A DNA stretch of 64,000 nt from positions 51,809,561 to 51,873,560 of the forward strand of contig NC_088775.1 of assembly GCF_954871325.1 (NCBI RefSeq). The letters are read 5' to 3'. The first letter of the stretch is position 1. Each line of letters starts with the position of its first letter. Below the pieces are notes generated by a model. It was not told the DNA's origin. It saw nothing but the letters and a program-made list of their open reading frames with translations, and ran no database searches. This stretch comes from Gordionus sp. m RMFG-2023 (Eukaryota > Nematomorpha > Gordioida > Chordodea > Parachordodidae). The position numbers and the translations under genes are program-made. Positions 23,745 through 34,544 of the stretch are shown piece by piece.

Positions 23745-26192
23745 TCCAAAAGAGGATGTGATATTTTATGTTTTAATGATTTAGAATATACCATCCATAG
23801 AGTAATAAATGCCACATCGTATTACAGGTGTAGACAAAGGAGTTGCTTAGGACGGGGTATTTTACAATCAGGTAGGTTCACAGAGATGCAGGATCATACC
23901 ATAGAACAGTGTAAATCACATATTGGTAAATATTTTTATAAATAAATCACTAAATCAATTTATTTTTAGGCAATATGTTTACTCCATGTCAACCCTTAGT
24001 AACACAGAACATGCAACCTGTTAATGCCATATCAAGTTTCACAAATTAAAATTTCTATAATCAATTTAATTTTAGGCAATATATGTGCCCCATCTCAACT
24101 CTCTGTAGCAAACTACCAAACAACTATAACTAGTTTCATCAATTATTTTATTTTTATAAACAGTTTATTTTTAGGCAATATGTTTACTCCATGTCAACCC
24201 TTAGTAACACAGAACATGGAACCTGCTAATGCCATATCAAGTTTCACAAATTAAAATTTCTATAATCAATTTAATTTTAGGCAATATATGTGCCCCATCT
24301 CAACTCTCTGTAGCAAACTACCAAACAACTATAACTAGTTTCATCAATTATTTTATTTTTATAAACAGTTTATTTTTAGGCAATATGTTTACTCCATGTC
24401 AACCCTTAGTAACACAGAACATGCAACCTACTAATGCCAGATCAAGTTTCACAAATTAATAAATTTTATAATCAATTAATTATTATTAGGCATTATATTA
24501 ACTCAATCTCAGCTATTACCAGCATTTAATATACAACCTACAATATCTAGTAATTTTTTATAACTTATTTTATTAAATTATTTTTTAAATAGGTACAGAA
24601 GATGTAAATAATGCCCAAATGCTATTAGAATTACAATATGCTAGCATCCAAAATTCAAGTAATAAATTCATGATTTAATTATTTTTATTTATATATCATA
24701 GATATTCAATACATTAAATCCTCAAAGGGTAATTATTGCCTTTACTATCAAGGATTTCTGTACATAAGAGATTATTGTAGGAAGGATTCTATATATTACA
24801 AATGCCGTCAAAATTTATGTAATGGACATGTAATATTAAGAATCCAAGATTCTAGAGTTGATATTAAAAGGGAACATACACATGAAGAGGACAAGGATGA
24901 ATTCTTGGGCCTTGAAACAAGAAACAGTCTTAAAACTGCAATGCAAGCAAACCCATTAGAATCAAGAAAGACAATATATAATCGAATTTTAACAGAAAGG
25001 CTCCATAACACTCCAGATATCTCAGACTTCCCTAATGCAATTCCACCATTTGAATCAGTCCAAAAAACAATGATTCGAATGATCAAGCAGTCACGGCCAG
25101 CTTTCCCTCTTACAACAGGTGAGCTAATATTACCAACAGAATACATCACATTTGAAGGGGAACCATTCCTCTTAGCCAATGATAATAATGAGATCCTAAT
25201 ATTCTCAACACATGAATTTATTAGAATCCTTGCAGAGGTTGAAACCATCTACATGGATGGCACCTTTTTCATTTCCCCCAAAATTTACAAACAATTATAC
25301 ACTTTTCATATTTATTATAAAGAGCATATGTTAGTAACCATATATGCTTTATTGCCAAATAAAAGTAAAGCTACTTATATAAAACTCTTCCAAATGATAA
25401 AGAAGATATGTGAGGACTATAACTTAATACTTAGTCCAAAATATGTTCAATTAAATTTTGAACAGGCAGCCATAAAGGCCTTGTATGATGTATTTATAAA
25501 TATACAAATCAAAGGTTAATTAATAATATTCTTTATATTTTTTTAATTTTATAATTAGGCTGTTTTTTCCACTTTACCCAAAGTGTTTGGAGAAAAGTCA
25601 ATTCCTTATTGCTAAAAAAAATATATCATGAAAATCCTATCGCCAGAAAAATTGTAAGGAGGATGTGCATTTTACCTCTTCTCAAGCTTGAGGATATTGA
25701 TGATGTCCTAGATATAAGTAAAAGTTTGGCCCAAATAAATAATATAGACCTAAATCTTTTGTTTCTATATATGGATAAAAACTGGACAGGTAAAATAAAA
25801 AATATATTAATATATATTTTTTTTCTTTAGAGGGCGTAATTCAATGTTCTCAAGGGAGATCTGGAGTAGATATGCAATAGGTGGCCCGCGCACAAACAAT
25901 CACCTTGAAGGATGGCATTCAGCCTTAAATAAGTCGGTGAAGTCATCTCACCCAAATATTTATTCCTATAACGCTAATACAATTGGACCATCCTCAAGCT
26001 AAAGAAGGTTCAAATTGATCTAGGGATGACGCTTAAGAAAACAAATACTAAATATATATTAAAAGAGAGAAATTTGGAAAAATTGACTGTACAATACAAT
26101 AATTGTATCATTAATAAATTAGAATTTGCTGATAAAGCATCAGCTTATATTAAATTAATATATAATTCAAATTTATTTGATAATATATAATT
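23745..26192 (+). CDS. MULE transposase with two FLYWCH-like zinc fingers, many exons
   Basis: A first zinc finger at about 23757-23930 reads LEYTIHRVINATSYYRCRQR, then SCLGRG and HTIEQCKSHI. A run of small repeated exons follows (23969-24560). A second FLYWCH finger at 24715-24880 reads GNYCLYYQGFLYIRDYCRKD, YYKCRQNLCNGHVI and REHTHEED. The MULE catalytic domain (24900-25520) contains EVETIYMDGTFFISP with the first Asp, FHIYYKEHMLVTIYALLPN and YVQLNFEQAAIKA, where the usual second Asp of the D-x-E motif appears as Asn. Next come CFFHFTQSVWRKV (25560), and RTNNHLEGWHSALNK (25895) with the conserved Glu. A one-base shift lies near 25980 before the C-terminal part ending DNI at 26190. It is probably inactive but young. 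Confidence 0.8.
23966..24478 (+). repeat. ~205-bp tandem duplication of a two-exon unit in the MULE gene
   Basis: The unit holds two exon-like blocks, each preceded by TTTTAGGCAATAT: one encodes NMFTPCQPLVTQNM, the other NICAPSQLSVANYQTTITSF. The order is A-B-A-B-A, with copies nearly identical (24024-24254 and 24229-24459 differ by only a few residues), followed by a more diverged block at 24489 (ILTQSQLLPAFNIQPTIS). Each block opens with a splice acceptor and ends near a stop in the intron, so this is recent tandem exon duplication. Confidence 0.85.
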
Positions 26193-26336
26193 TTTATTAT
26201 TGTACTTTATATTGTAAATAATTTATATTTGTTTTATACATGCTAAATAAATATTAGTTGTTTATATTTTTGTATTCGATTTATACATTTGAAATAATTA
26301 ACATATGTCATATACATTATAAATTTGAATAATAAA

Positions 26337-26800
26337 ATAAGCTTCTTAATTTGCTGTAAAAATTGTATCCTAGGTTGTTCTTTTGATATTGTGTAAGAGC
26401 TAAGATAAAAAGATAAATTTTTGCCATTTGAAACCTGCTAAATATTCTATATTTGAATAATAATATATATTAAATTTTACCATTTTAAACCTATTAATCT
26501 TCTTAATTTGCTGTAGAAATTATATCCTAGGTTGTTCTTTTGATATTGTGTAAGAGCTAAGATAAATTGTTACCATTTGTAACCTGCTAAATATTCTATA
26601 TTTGAATAATAATATATATTAAATTTTACCATTTTAAACCTATTAATCTTCTTAATTTGCTGTAGAAATTATATTTTGCCATTTGAAACCTGCTAAATAT
26701 TCTATATTTGAATAATATATATTAAATTTTACCATTCCAAAAGAATTATTAACATTTAACGTAAGATTATGGTAAAAAATTAAATTTTACCATTTCAAAC
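26337..26800 (+). repeat. Subterminal tandem repeat of the MULE
   Basis: About three units of roughly 120-165 bases share CTTCTTAATTTGCTGTA, CCTAGGTTGTTCTTTTGATA, GCCATTTGAAACCTGCTAAA and TTAAATTTTACCATTT. They lie between the transposase stop and the right terminal inverted repeat. Confidence 0.85.
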
Positions 26801-26890
26801 CTATTAATCTCCATTTTGAACGAATTGGACGAGTTGGACGAAAAATACGATGAAGTGTCTTACGATCAAAGGCACCCCTACCCCTATTTA

Positions 26891-27217
26891 TTACTAGAAC
26901 CAAAGATTTTTGAACATCTTTCTAATATCAAAAACAATGAACCCGGATTAAAACAAACTAATTTAATTTTCTATATATTCAACAAGTTGACCCAGCAAGT
27001 CAACCAAACAAGCCAACCCAACAGGCCGACCCAGCAAGTCGACCCAGCATATCGACCCAGCAGGCCGACTCAGTAAGCCAACCCGGGTCGACTCAACAGG
27101 CCCAATGGATGGGGCTGGGTCATGGTCGATTTTTCGACCCTGGCTCATGGTTGGGCCAATTTTTACGACTTCGACTCGAGGTCTTGGTCGAAAAATCCCA
27201 ACCATTTAACAACACTA
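26891..27217 (-). repeat. Right tip of the giant element: satellite remainder, 13-bp array, terminus
   Basis: The satellite unit resumes after the MULE (TTACTAGAACCAAAGATTTT) and passes into the linker TTTAATTTTCTATA. About seven copies of the 13-base unit follow (GCCGACCCAGCAA type, 26985-27080), then about 135 bases with GGTCGATTTTTCGACC and GGTCGAAAAATCCC motifs, ending TTTAACAACACTA at 27217. The left arm has the same order in the inverse sense. Confidence 0.85.
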
Positions 27218-27469
27218 TATTCATGCCATAATAATCTATATAAATTAGCAAAAGTCAATCCCATTTTTAAAGGATCATTAATTTCTTATTTTATCATTTA
27301 TTTTACTTTATTCAAAAAAACCTTTTAATGTTAAAGAATCATTATTAGTTTTTTATCACATCATTTTTCAAAAAACAATTTGGTTATATTTTTTTTTCCC
27401 TTTCATTATGTGCATATAGATATTTATTATGTTTTTTATTTCATTTTACATTATTGCTAAGAAGGTATT

Positions 27470-27752
27470 TATAGTAAAGAAGTCTATTGTAATATTTTAT
27501 CATATTATATATTATATTTGCCAGTTAGATATGATTATATATATATATATTTACGATTAATATAATAGGTGTTGTTTAACTTCCTAATGTATTATGTACA
27601 CATCAATCTCTTAACGTGTAATTATATATCGCCATTTGTAATTATGCACCTTATGTTTAATTATACTGAATAAAATGTCAATGAAAACTGATACCTATTA
27701 AATGAGTTATAGAAATAAATAAATATAAATAATGGTTCTACTTTCGTTAAAG
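27470..27752 (+). repeat. 5' LTR of the gypsy-type fossil
   Basis: It begins around AGTAAAGAAGTCTATTG and ends at CTTTCGTTAAAG, immediately before the primer-binding-like TGGCGACGACG. It matches 31768-32060 over its whole length. Confidence 0.88.
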
Positions 27753-27989
27753 TGGCGACGACGTGGATTCTAATATTCTAATTAAAACAAGTAAGTTATT
27801 AATTTTATAAATTATGCCTCAGTCCAAAAATACTACTATAATTGATAAGTAGAAAAATATCAAATTAATGGGTCTATACAACGTTGGTTCCAAACTGGAC
27901 ACCGACCGATCAAGAAAATAAGGACCTGTTCATGATAAGTTTTGGCGCTGAGGGCATTGACATTCTCAAACAATATTTATTTTAAACCA

Positions 27990-29080
27990 TTCTAACGACT
28001 AAATTTGATAAGATAAGGAGTGTCTCGCTACATATTTTTGAGAAGAATAAAACCATTTTCGGTAGTAGATTAGACTTCATAAGGTTAATTAGGAATGAGA
28101 ATGAACCAATTGGGGAGTTCGCTAATATCAAAATAACTGCGAAAGCGTGTTGTTTTACGCCATCAGAAGTTGATGGCCGGTTAAGAGATCAATTAGTTGC
28201 GGGTATAGATCTACAAGGTCTCGAAGTTGAACTTAGAACTAAATATCCTTTAGCATTGGATGTGAACAAAAAACCCCTGACGTTCCAGTTCGTGCTAGAT
28301 ATGGCCACGGCAACAGAAAATGCTCAAAACGAAATAACTATCAAGAAAGACTTGGTAAATAGTGTAAGACCGCAAGATTGCAAACATAAAATGCCTAATT
28401 CACAAGAGTGTGTTAAGAGAGACAATAATTATAGGAAGCCTAATAACAAGTTTTACGATAATAAATGTAAGAATTGTGCCGGCTGGCATGAAAGATATTT
28501 ATGCCCAGCAAAAGACAAAACATGTTTTAAATGCCGAAGAACCGGAGATTTCACAGCATGTTGCCGTAGTAAGCCCGTATATCGTAATTTAAACTCAGTG
28601 AAACCACATTTTCACTCAGGTGATTCAATTAATCTCTGGACAAGGGGATTAAATAAAAGAGCAAAGATAACAGCCAAAATAAATGGACTTAGTGTCACTT
28701 TTGATTATGATACAGGAACACAATCCTCTATTATAGGATTGAATATTTGGGAAAAAATTGGCAAACCACTAACATCTTCCACAAACCCATTAGCAGCCTA
28801 TGGAGATAAGCCTTTGGATTTTATGGGTGAAGCCATGGTTCGTGTGCAAGTGGGGAAGGAAATTCGCAATTTATCAGTTATTATAATAAAGTCAAATGAC
28901 CTACCTCTGTTTGGGTTGCCATGGATTTTAGCATTTGGGATCGAGTTACCGAGACAGGTAAGCATACAACAGGTTCTCAAAACGAACTTAAAAACAATAA
29001 CATCAAGTTGCCACCAAACCAACGATGCCCCGATATGCCGCTCGAATACAATCGGTGCTCACACGGGTGGATGTCACTAA
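27990..29080 (+). pseudogene. gag-like and protease remains of the gypsy-type fossil
   Basis: A gag-type region with basic, charged sequence leads to two closely spaced zinc-knuckle-like CCHC patterns and then to a retropepsin-like protease domain carrying the DTGT active-site core and a downstream LPLFGLPW block. This is the order expected of Ty3/gypsy elements. It is treated as a fossil and only named. The gag family beyond Ty3/gypsy was not determined. Confidence 0.75.
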
Positions 29081-29099
29081 CGCAAGACTCGATGGGGCA

Positions 29100-31720
29100 T
29101 TTGTTAGCTAAACAGTTTAAAGCTGCTTTGACAGAAAACCGGGGTTGATACGTAATTTTGCGGTGCGACTCCAATTAAAAGATACGGCTCTTCCAAAATC
29201 GTTTCCAGCACGTCGAGTGCCATTTCCGTTACGCAGAGCGGTTGAACTAGAACTGGATTGCCTTGTGTCTGCGGAGATTTTGGAGCCCATCGATTCCTCT
29301 ATAACTAGGGTGCCATGGGCAACCCCAACAGTAAATGTCAGGAAAAACAATGGCGAGATTCGTATTTGCGCAGATTTCTAGGTGAGTTTAAATCCACATC
29401 TATTATATGATCATCACGTTATTCGCTGGATGACTTATTGGTTAAGATTCGGGGGGGGGGGCGTTTTACGGTGATAGATTTAAAGGACGCGTATCTACAA
29501 ATGGCCGTTGAGCCAGAGTCCCAAGAATATTTGGTCTTCTCAACACATAAAGGATATTTTCGATACCGAAGGATGCCGTTTGGGCTTTCGTGCGCACCAA
29601 CTATTTTCCAGCGTTACATGGACAATGTTGTGAAAGATTGCCCGATGACTGGAGTGTATTTGAACGATGTAATTATCTCCGGCAAAAATGACGCCGAACA
29701 TCTGACTAATTTAAAAATAGTACTCGATAGACTGCAGGAAGCAGGCCTCAAAGCTAAATTTAAAAAAGTCCAATTTCTACGGAAATCTATTCGTTTTTAG
29801 GTATCGTTATCGACCAATATGGGGTACATCCAAGCGAATAGAAAGTTAAAGCAATCCAGACCGTACCTAACCCCAAGAATGTTCATCAGTTACGTTCATT
29901 TCTTGGGCTTATCATGAACGGTTTATTCCCAATCTTCATAGTGAAGCAGCTGTGTTACATCGATTGACTAGTGTAAAAGTACCATGGTGTTAAACTAATG
30001 TGGAGCAGGAGGCTTTCGATAAAGTTAAGACATTGTTATCAGCAGAAGAAACCTTAACGCCTTATAATGCTAAATTACCGTTGATTATGGAGTGTGACGC
30101 GTCAGATACAGGACTGGGGGCTGTTTTACTTCATAAGGTTTCACAAAACGGAGAAAAACCCATATCATTCGCCATCGGACGTTGTTACAGTCGGAGAAAC
30201 ATTATGCGCCTATCGATAAAGAAGCGAGGGCATTGTTATTTGGAATAGAAAAATTCCACAACTTTATTTACGATCGAAAATTTATACTTCGGACAGACCA
30301 TAAACCCTTGGAACGGTTGTTCGGGGAAAAGAGGGATCTGCCAAAGATATCGAACAATCGTCTGACACGTTGGGCCTGGAAAATGGCCGCTTACGACTTT
30401 AGCATGGAATATAGATCTGGTTGTGAGAATGTTATAGCAGACGCCTTATCTAGGTTACCGCTCCACGATATCATACCTAATCTGGATACCAAGCATGCAT
30501 TGGCGATTCGGAACGTAAACTTAGAGGATATGCAGGTCTCAGAGGGAACCCTGCTCAAGAATTCAATTAAAGATCCAATACTAAAGCGAGCGGCACAACA
30601 TATTGAGCGAGGGTGGAGAGGTTTTAATCGGAAAGAAGAACCGGAGCTAGTAATCTTTCCCACCCAACGAGAGGAATTAACAGTAGACAGGGGAATAGTT
30701 GAACGAAATGGTAGATTGATAATCCCTACGAAACTTAGGAATTCAGTGTTGGAAACACTACATCGGGGACATCCGGGAATGAACGCGATGAAATCTATTT
30801 TTCGGTTGTATTGTTGGTGGCCGAAATGCGAAGAGGACATAGAAGGGTAAGCTGTGTGTTGGATGTCAGAAAAATCGACCGAACGTAATGGAGTTACCAC
30901 TATACTCATGGAATTGTACCAAAGAGCCATGGGAGTGTATACATCTAGATTTTGCGGGACCGGTTGACTCTTTATATTGGCTAGTGGGAGTAAATTCACA
31001 CTCAAAATAGGCTGAGGTAGACCTGATGAGAAACACATCGGCGAAGGAGATGATAACGAGATTAAAGAAGTGGTTTGCTACCTTTGGGGTACCTAAAAGC
31101 ATTGTAACGGATAATGGACCTCAATTTTTTTCAATAGAAGCGATTTTGTGAAGAAAACAACATTTGCCACATTCGTTCAACGCTGTACCACCCGAAGACA
31201 AATAAGCAGGTGGAACGAACCATTCGAACCTTAAAAGGGAGGTATTATGCCAGTCGAGAATCAATTAATGACCCGCAAAAGACGATGACTCAAACGGTAG
31301 CAGCGTATAGGCTGGGAGAATATAGTTCGACGGGTAGGTCACCAGCGAAGATTATGTTCGGTCGTCAAATAAGAACTAATCTAGACTGGGCTAGACCAGA
31401 GGTGGGAATGGAGATTGATAAAACCAATGATAAACAAAATCAAGAACGTGATACACATTCCAATTTTAGGGAATTTGACGTTGGTCAGCATGTGTGGGTA
31501 AGGAATGAAACCACTAAGGGTTGAGAAAAGGGGTGATTCAGGATAGAAAGGGATTATATTCCTATGTAGTCAAGACCCCAGATCGTGTAATACGAAAAGA
31601 TGCTGACCAGCTAAGGGACCGTTTGATATCAGATACGACGGAGAGGGTGATCGCTGACAGCGATCAGAGAGAGTGTGAGACCCCAAGGCAAGGGCGAACA
31701 CATAAGCCCCGAAACGAATG
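29100..31720 (+). pseudogene. pol remains of the gypsy-type fossil (RT, RNase H, integrase)
   Basis: The plus strand carries, in order, a reverse transcriptase (blocks such as FTVIDLKDAYLQM and MPFGLSCAPTIFQRYMD), an RNase H domain (LRTDHKPLERLFG), and an integrase with an HHCC-type zinc region (LHRGHPGMNAMKS) followed by a DDE core. The order RT, RNase H, integrase places it in Ty3/gypsy rather than Ty1/copia. It is broken at several points. Confidence 0.85.
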
Positions 31721-31767
31721 ATTGAAGAGATATAGACATCTCTCAATTAACATAGGGGGGGGGGAAA

Positions 31768-32060
31768 TGTAGTAAAGAAGTAATCTATTGTAATATTTTA
31801 TCATATTATATATTATATTTTCCAATTAGATATGATTATATATATATATATATTTACGATTAATATAATAGGTGTTGTTAACTTCCTAATGCATTATGCA
31901 CACACCCATCCATTAACGTGTAATTATATATCGCCATTTGTAATTAAGTTGCACCTTATGGTTAAATTATACTGAATAAAATGTCAATGAAAACTGATAG
32001 TTATTGTGAATGAATTATAGAAATAAATAAATGTAAATAATGGTTCTACCTTCGCTAAAG
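31768..32060 (+). repeat. 3' LTR of the gypsy-type fossil
   Basis: It begins TGTAGTAAAGAAG just after a G-rich purine tract and ends CTTCGCTAAAG. It is slightly longer than the 5' LTR because of a few small insertions in simple sequence. Confidence 0.88.
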
Positions 32061-32232
32061 TATTCAAAGCTAAAAAAATTTATATTTCATATTACTTTCA
32101 AAAACAGTTAGAACCATAATATTTCAGATTTATTATTTTCTTTTTATTGTATATAAGGAACTGATTTTATATATGATTATAACTTTTTGACGAAGAATAA
32201 AATTTATTTACTCATCGAACTTTGTGCAACTC

Positions 32233-33596
32233 TATGACATTAATACTATAGACTGCCGATCGTAATGCTAAAATCAAATTTGAAGTGGCAAAAATTGAAT
32301 TGAGTAGCAGCCATTTTGTGTTTGGAGCTTTTAGGAAAGAAACGTATGATAATTTCATAAATTTCAGATTTATTTTTATTATGTATTATATTTATAATCT
32401 TATATGTTTTACAATGAATAAAAACCATTTTTAGAGCATTTATGGTTATACTGTTTTGATTATTGCCTAATGTAAACAAAAATTAAAATTAGATTTTAGG
32501 CAAAAATTTAACAGAGCTGTACTTTTTCAAGGGCATAAATCAAGTATTATAAAAATATGTTATTTAACTTAAATATTTATAGGTCAAGGAAAAATTATGG
32601 TGATTATTTGTAAGCAAAAACTACTCTTTATACCATATACTTTTGGTTATAATAATACATTTATTTTATTAGAAGTAAATATAACATATATATATTATTT
32701 GTATTTATTATTGTAAAAATTTATAAGATTATTTTATTTTTCACAATATACATATTCATTATTGATTTTTGTACTTTAGTGAATTAAATTTAAATAAATA
32801 TATTTAGAAATGGATAGTTATAATTATTAAGGAATAACATAATTCAAAGCAAAAATAAAATATAAAAAGACTTATAAATTATAAAATATAACCTCTTTTT
32901 AGCTGCTAAAAAAATAAATACAAAAGAAATTATATCAAAATTTTTTTTGTATAATTCAAAATATTTATCAATAAAATCATATATATTCAATTATATTTTT
33001 GGAGTAATTTCTAAAATTCCAAATCACATGTTAAATATTTTCATAGCAAATCTGACATAATAATTTTTAGGAGAAAAAATAGTTAATGTAAGCTGCATCT
33101 TTAGATTTAATTCTGAATATTTAATTTGAGATATCATACTTATGAAAGAAAATTTTGCTTCCTGAACAATATTTTTGGTTACAGTTATATGCACTACAAT
33201 TTATTACCATTTTCTTAAAATATAAAAAATATATTAAATTTTATAATAAATTTCAAATCATAATATATCTTTCCTCACTTTGATTTTTGTTATTGAATAT
33301 ATAAATAATATTAAAATAAAAAATATTCATTCTAACTTGATAAGTCTAAATATATTTGAAAAATCTTAAAGATATTCATGAAGTATTAAAGAAAACAATA
33401 AATCCTTACTTCTCTGGAAATTACAAAATTTTAAACTATATTCTTATTAGTATAGAGATTTTCTTTTATATTGATTAGTCTATATAAAATATTAAATTTC
33501 TTTCCTAAAAGCTCCAAACACAAAATGGCTGCTACTCAATTCAATTTTTGCCACTTCAAATACATTAATCGGCAGTCTATAGTATTAATGTCATTG
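32233..33596. mobile_element. MULE-like non-autonomous element with ~110-bp inverted ends
   Basis: The left end (TGACATTAATACTATAGACT, from 32235) and the right end (its reverse complement, ending about 33594) are inverted copies for about 110 bases, including GAAGTGGCAAAAATTGAATT and GCAGCCATTTTGTGTTTGGA. Both sides carry GTGCAACTC (32224-32232 and 33597-33605), a perfect 9-bp duplication as in Mutator-like elements. The 1.1-kb middle is AT-rich, with no coding sequence I can support. Long ends, a 9-bp duplication and no gene fit a Mutator-derived passenger. Confidence 0.88.
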
Positions 33597-33605
33597 GTGC
33601 AACTC

Positions 33606-34043
33606 CTCTAATACTTCACCCATAAACAGTAATTCTTTATCATAATTCCATGAGAAAGTTTGTAAATATTTCACTCAAAATATATATTCATGAATACATA
33701 AAAGAATTTAAGAAAGAAAAAAAATTAAATCAAATAAATAAAATAAATATTAATTTTTGGAAAATGAAATATAAATCTATGATAAATATTTAATTATATG
33801 ATGAAGATATTATTAACACATATATTTTTTTGATATATTTATTAAAGACTAATTAATAATTCTGTATTTATATTTTATATTTAATAAAAATGAATTTTAA
33901 ATCAAATGATCATATATTTTATTAAATTTTTAATTGATTTTTAGTATTTGCCCAGTTAAGATAAATTTTACTAAATCCGAGAAGTTTGTTTATAATGAAA
34001 TATACTGTTTCCCATAATCTAATACAAACTATAGCCTTAAACC
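33606..34043 (+). other. AT-rich flank, directly repeated at 40775-40920
   Basis: No gene is visible. About 33870-34030 resembles 40770-40915 in the same orientation (TTTAATAAAAATGAATTTTA, AAATTTTACTAAATCCGAGA, TGTTTATAATGAAA against TTTAATAAAAATTAATTTTA, AAATTTTACTGAATGTGAGG, GTGTCTAATAAAG). The copies therefore flank the hAT at 34044-40667. Confidence 0.6.
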
Positions 34044-34410
34044 CAGAGTTGTTAAAGGATCGAATCAAAAGATCGCCGATCCTGGATTCGATCCTAAATT
34101 TGTCAATTTTCTCGGATTTAGAATCCTGACCTTGAATTGAGGATCGTGATAGAGATCTTTTTTTTAAATATTCGATCCCGATCCTTTTAAAAATTAATTT
34201 TTTACTTAAAATAAATAAAATAAAAATTTTGAAAATTAAATTAAATTATTATTTTTTAAAAAAATATCTATCTACATCATATTTTATCAACCACCATTCC
34301 ACCAGATTTTATATTTCAACAATTTCCCAAATTTTTTGTACGAGATTTAGAGCATACAACTACAAGTTTTATTTATTTAATTTAATTATTAAATAAATTC
34401 AGTTTAATAA

Positions 34411-34509
34411 TGTCCTCTATAGATTTCGAAGATAATAAATCTACTACTATTGATTTGACAGCAGATATAAGTGAGAATGAGAATCTTTTACCATTTCATA
34501 ATTTACGTA
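34411..34509 (+). pseudogene. First exon of the hAT family B transposase
   Basis: A start codon gives MSSIDFEDNKSTTIDL then ISENENLLPFHNLR and a GTAAGT donor at 34507. It sits 370 bases inside the left end, and its acidic N-terminus fits a hAT transposase. It carries no recognisable domain; assignment rests on position and the good splice donor. Confidence 0.5.
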
Positions 34510-34544
34510 AGTATTTTACTTTATGTTAAACGGATGGAAGTAAC

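Larger units (their letters stand above)
23484..26881 (+). mobile_element. FLYWCH-type MULE inserted in the satellite arm
   Basis: Inside the right satellite array an inverted pair marks the ends: GTGCCTATGATCGTATGGAC ... ACTTCATCGTA (from 23491) against, on the other strand, GTGCCTTTGATCGTAAGACA ... CTTCATCGTA (from 26875 backwards), about 45 bases at roughly 80% identity. The flanks GCCTATTTA (23475-23483) and CCCTATTTA (26882-26890) match at 8 of 9 bases, fitting the 9-bp duplication of Mutator-like elements. Removing 23484-26881 plus one duplication restores a continuous satellite unit. Length is about 3.4 kb. It carries a spliced transposase and two tandem-repeat blocks. Confidence 0.88.
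1..27217. mobile_element. Giant hAT-like element with >2-kb satellite-built inverted ends (left tip outside window)
   Basis: Bases 1-2250 and the reverse complement of about 21150-27217 (after removing the MULE at 23484-26881) align along their length. From outside inwards each arm carries a 13-bp tandem array, a linker rich in TAGAAAATTAAA, a ~120-bp minisatellite, and a unique part sharing GGTATACCATT-like and CAAATTTGGAAAA blocks. The right tip ends TTAACAACACT, the complement of AGTGTTGTTAA, a terminus shared with two other elements here and close to the CAGAGTTGTTAA end of the hAT at 8211. The left tip should lie about 100 bases before base 1, so its duplication cannot be tested. The interior holds a minus-strand zf-BED hAT transposase gene (14112 to 6183) that is probably its own. 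That it is one mobile unit is inference; an inverted duplication of a satellite locus is the alternative. Confidence 0.6.
27470..32060 (+). mobile_element. Ty3/gypsy-type LTR retrotransposon fossil, both LTRs present
   Basis: This element of about 4.6 kb has two matching LTRs (27470-27752 and 31768-32060). A TGGCGACGACG-type primer site directly follows the first LTR and a purine tract with a G run precedes the second. In between lie a gag-like region with two zinc-knuckle-like CCHC patterns, an aspartic protease with a DTGT core, a reverse transcriptase with a YLNDV active-site block, RNase H, and an integrase with HHCC and core domains, in Ty3/gypsy order. The coding regions are broken at several places, so it is a fossil. 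The LTRs differ by roughly 7% by eye, which suggests middle age. A clear target duplication was not seen. Confidence 0.9.

Noticed and set aside
24808-25248. 146-residue minus-strand reading frame
   Set aside because: It is the antisense of the MULE catalytic domain, which reads convincingly on the plus strand.
27470-32060. Intact or recently active gypsy element
   Set aside because: Although both LTRs and all pol domains are recognisable, the coding region is broken in several places and the LTRs have diverged, so it is a fossil.
32246-32479. 77-residue minus-strand frame
   Set aside because: It overlaps the left inverted repeat of the MULE-like element and has no counterpart beyond it.
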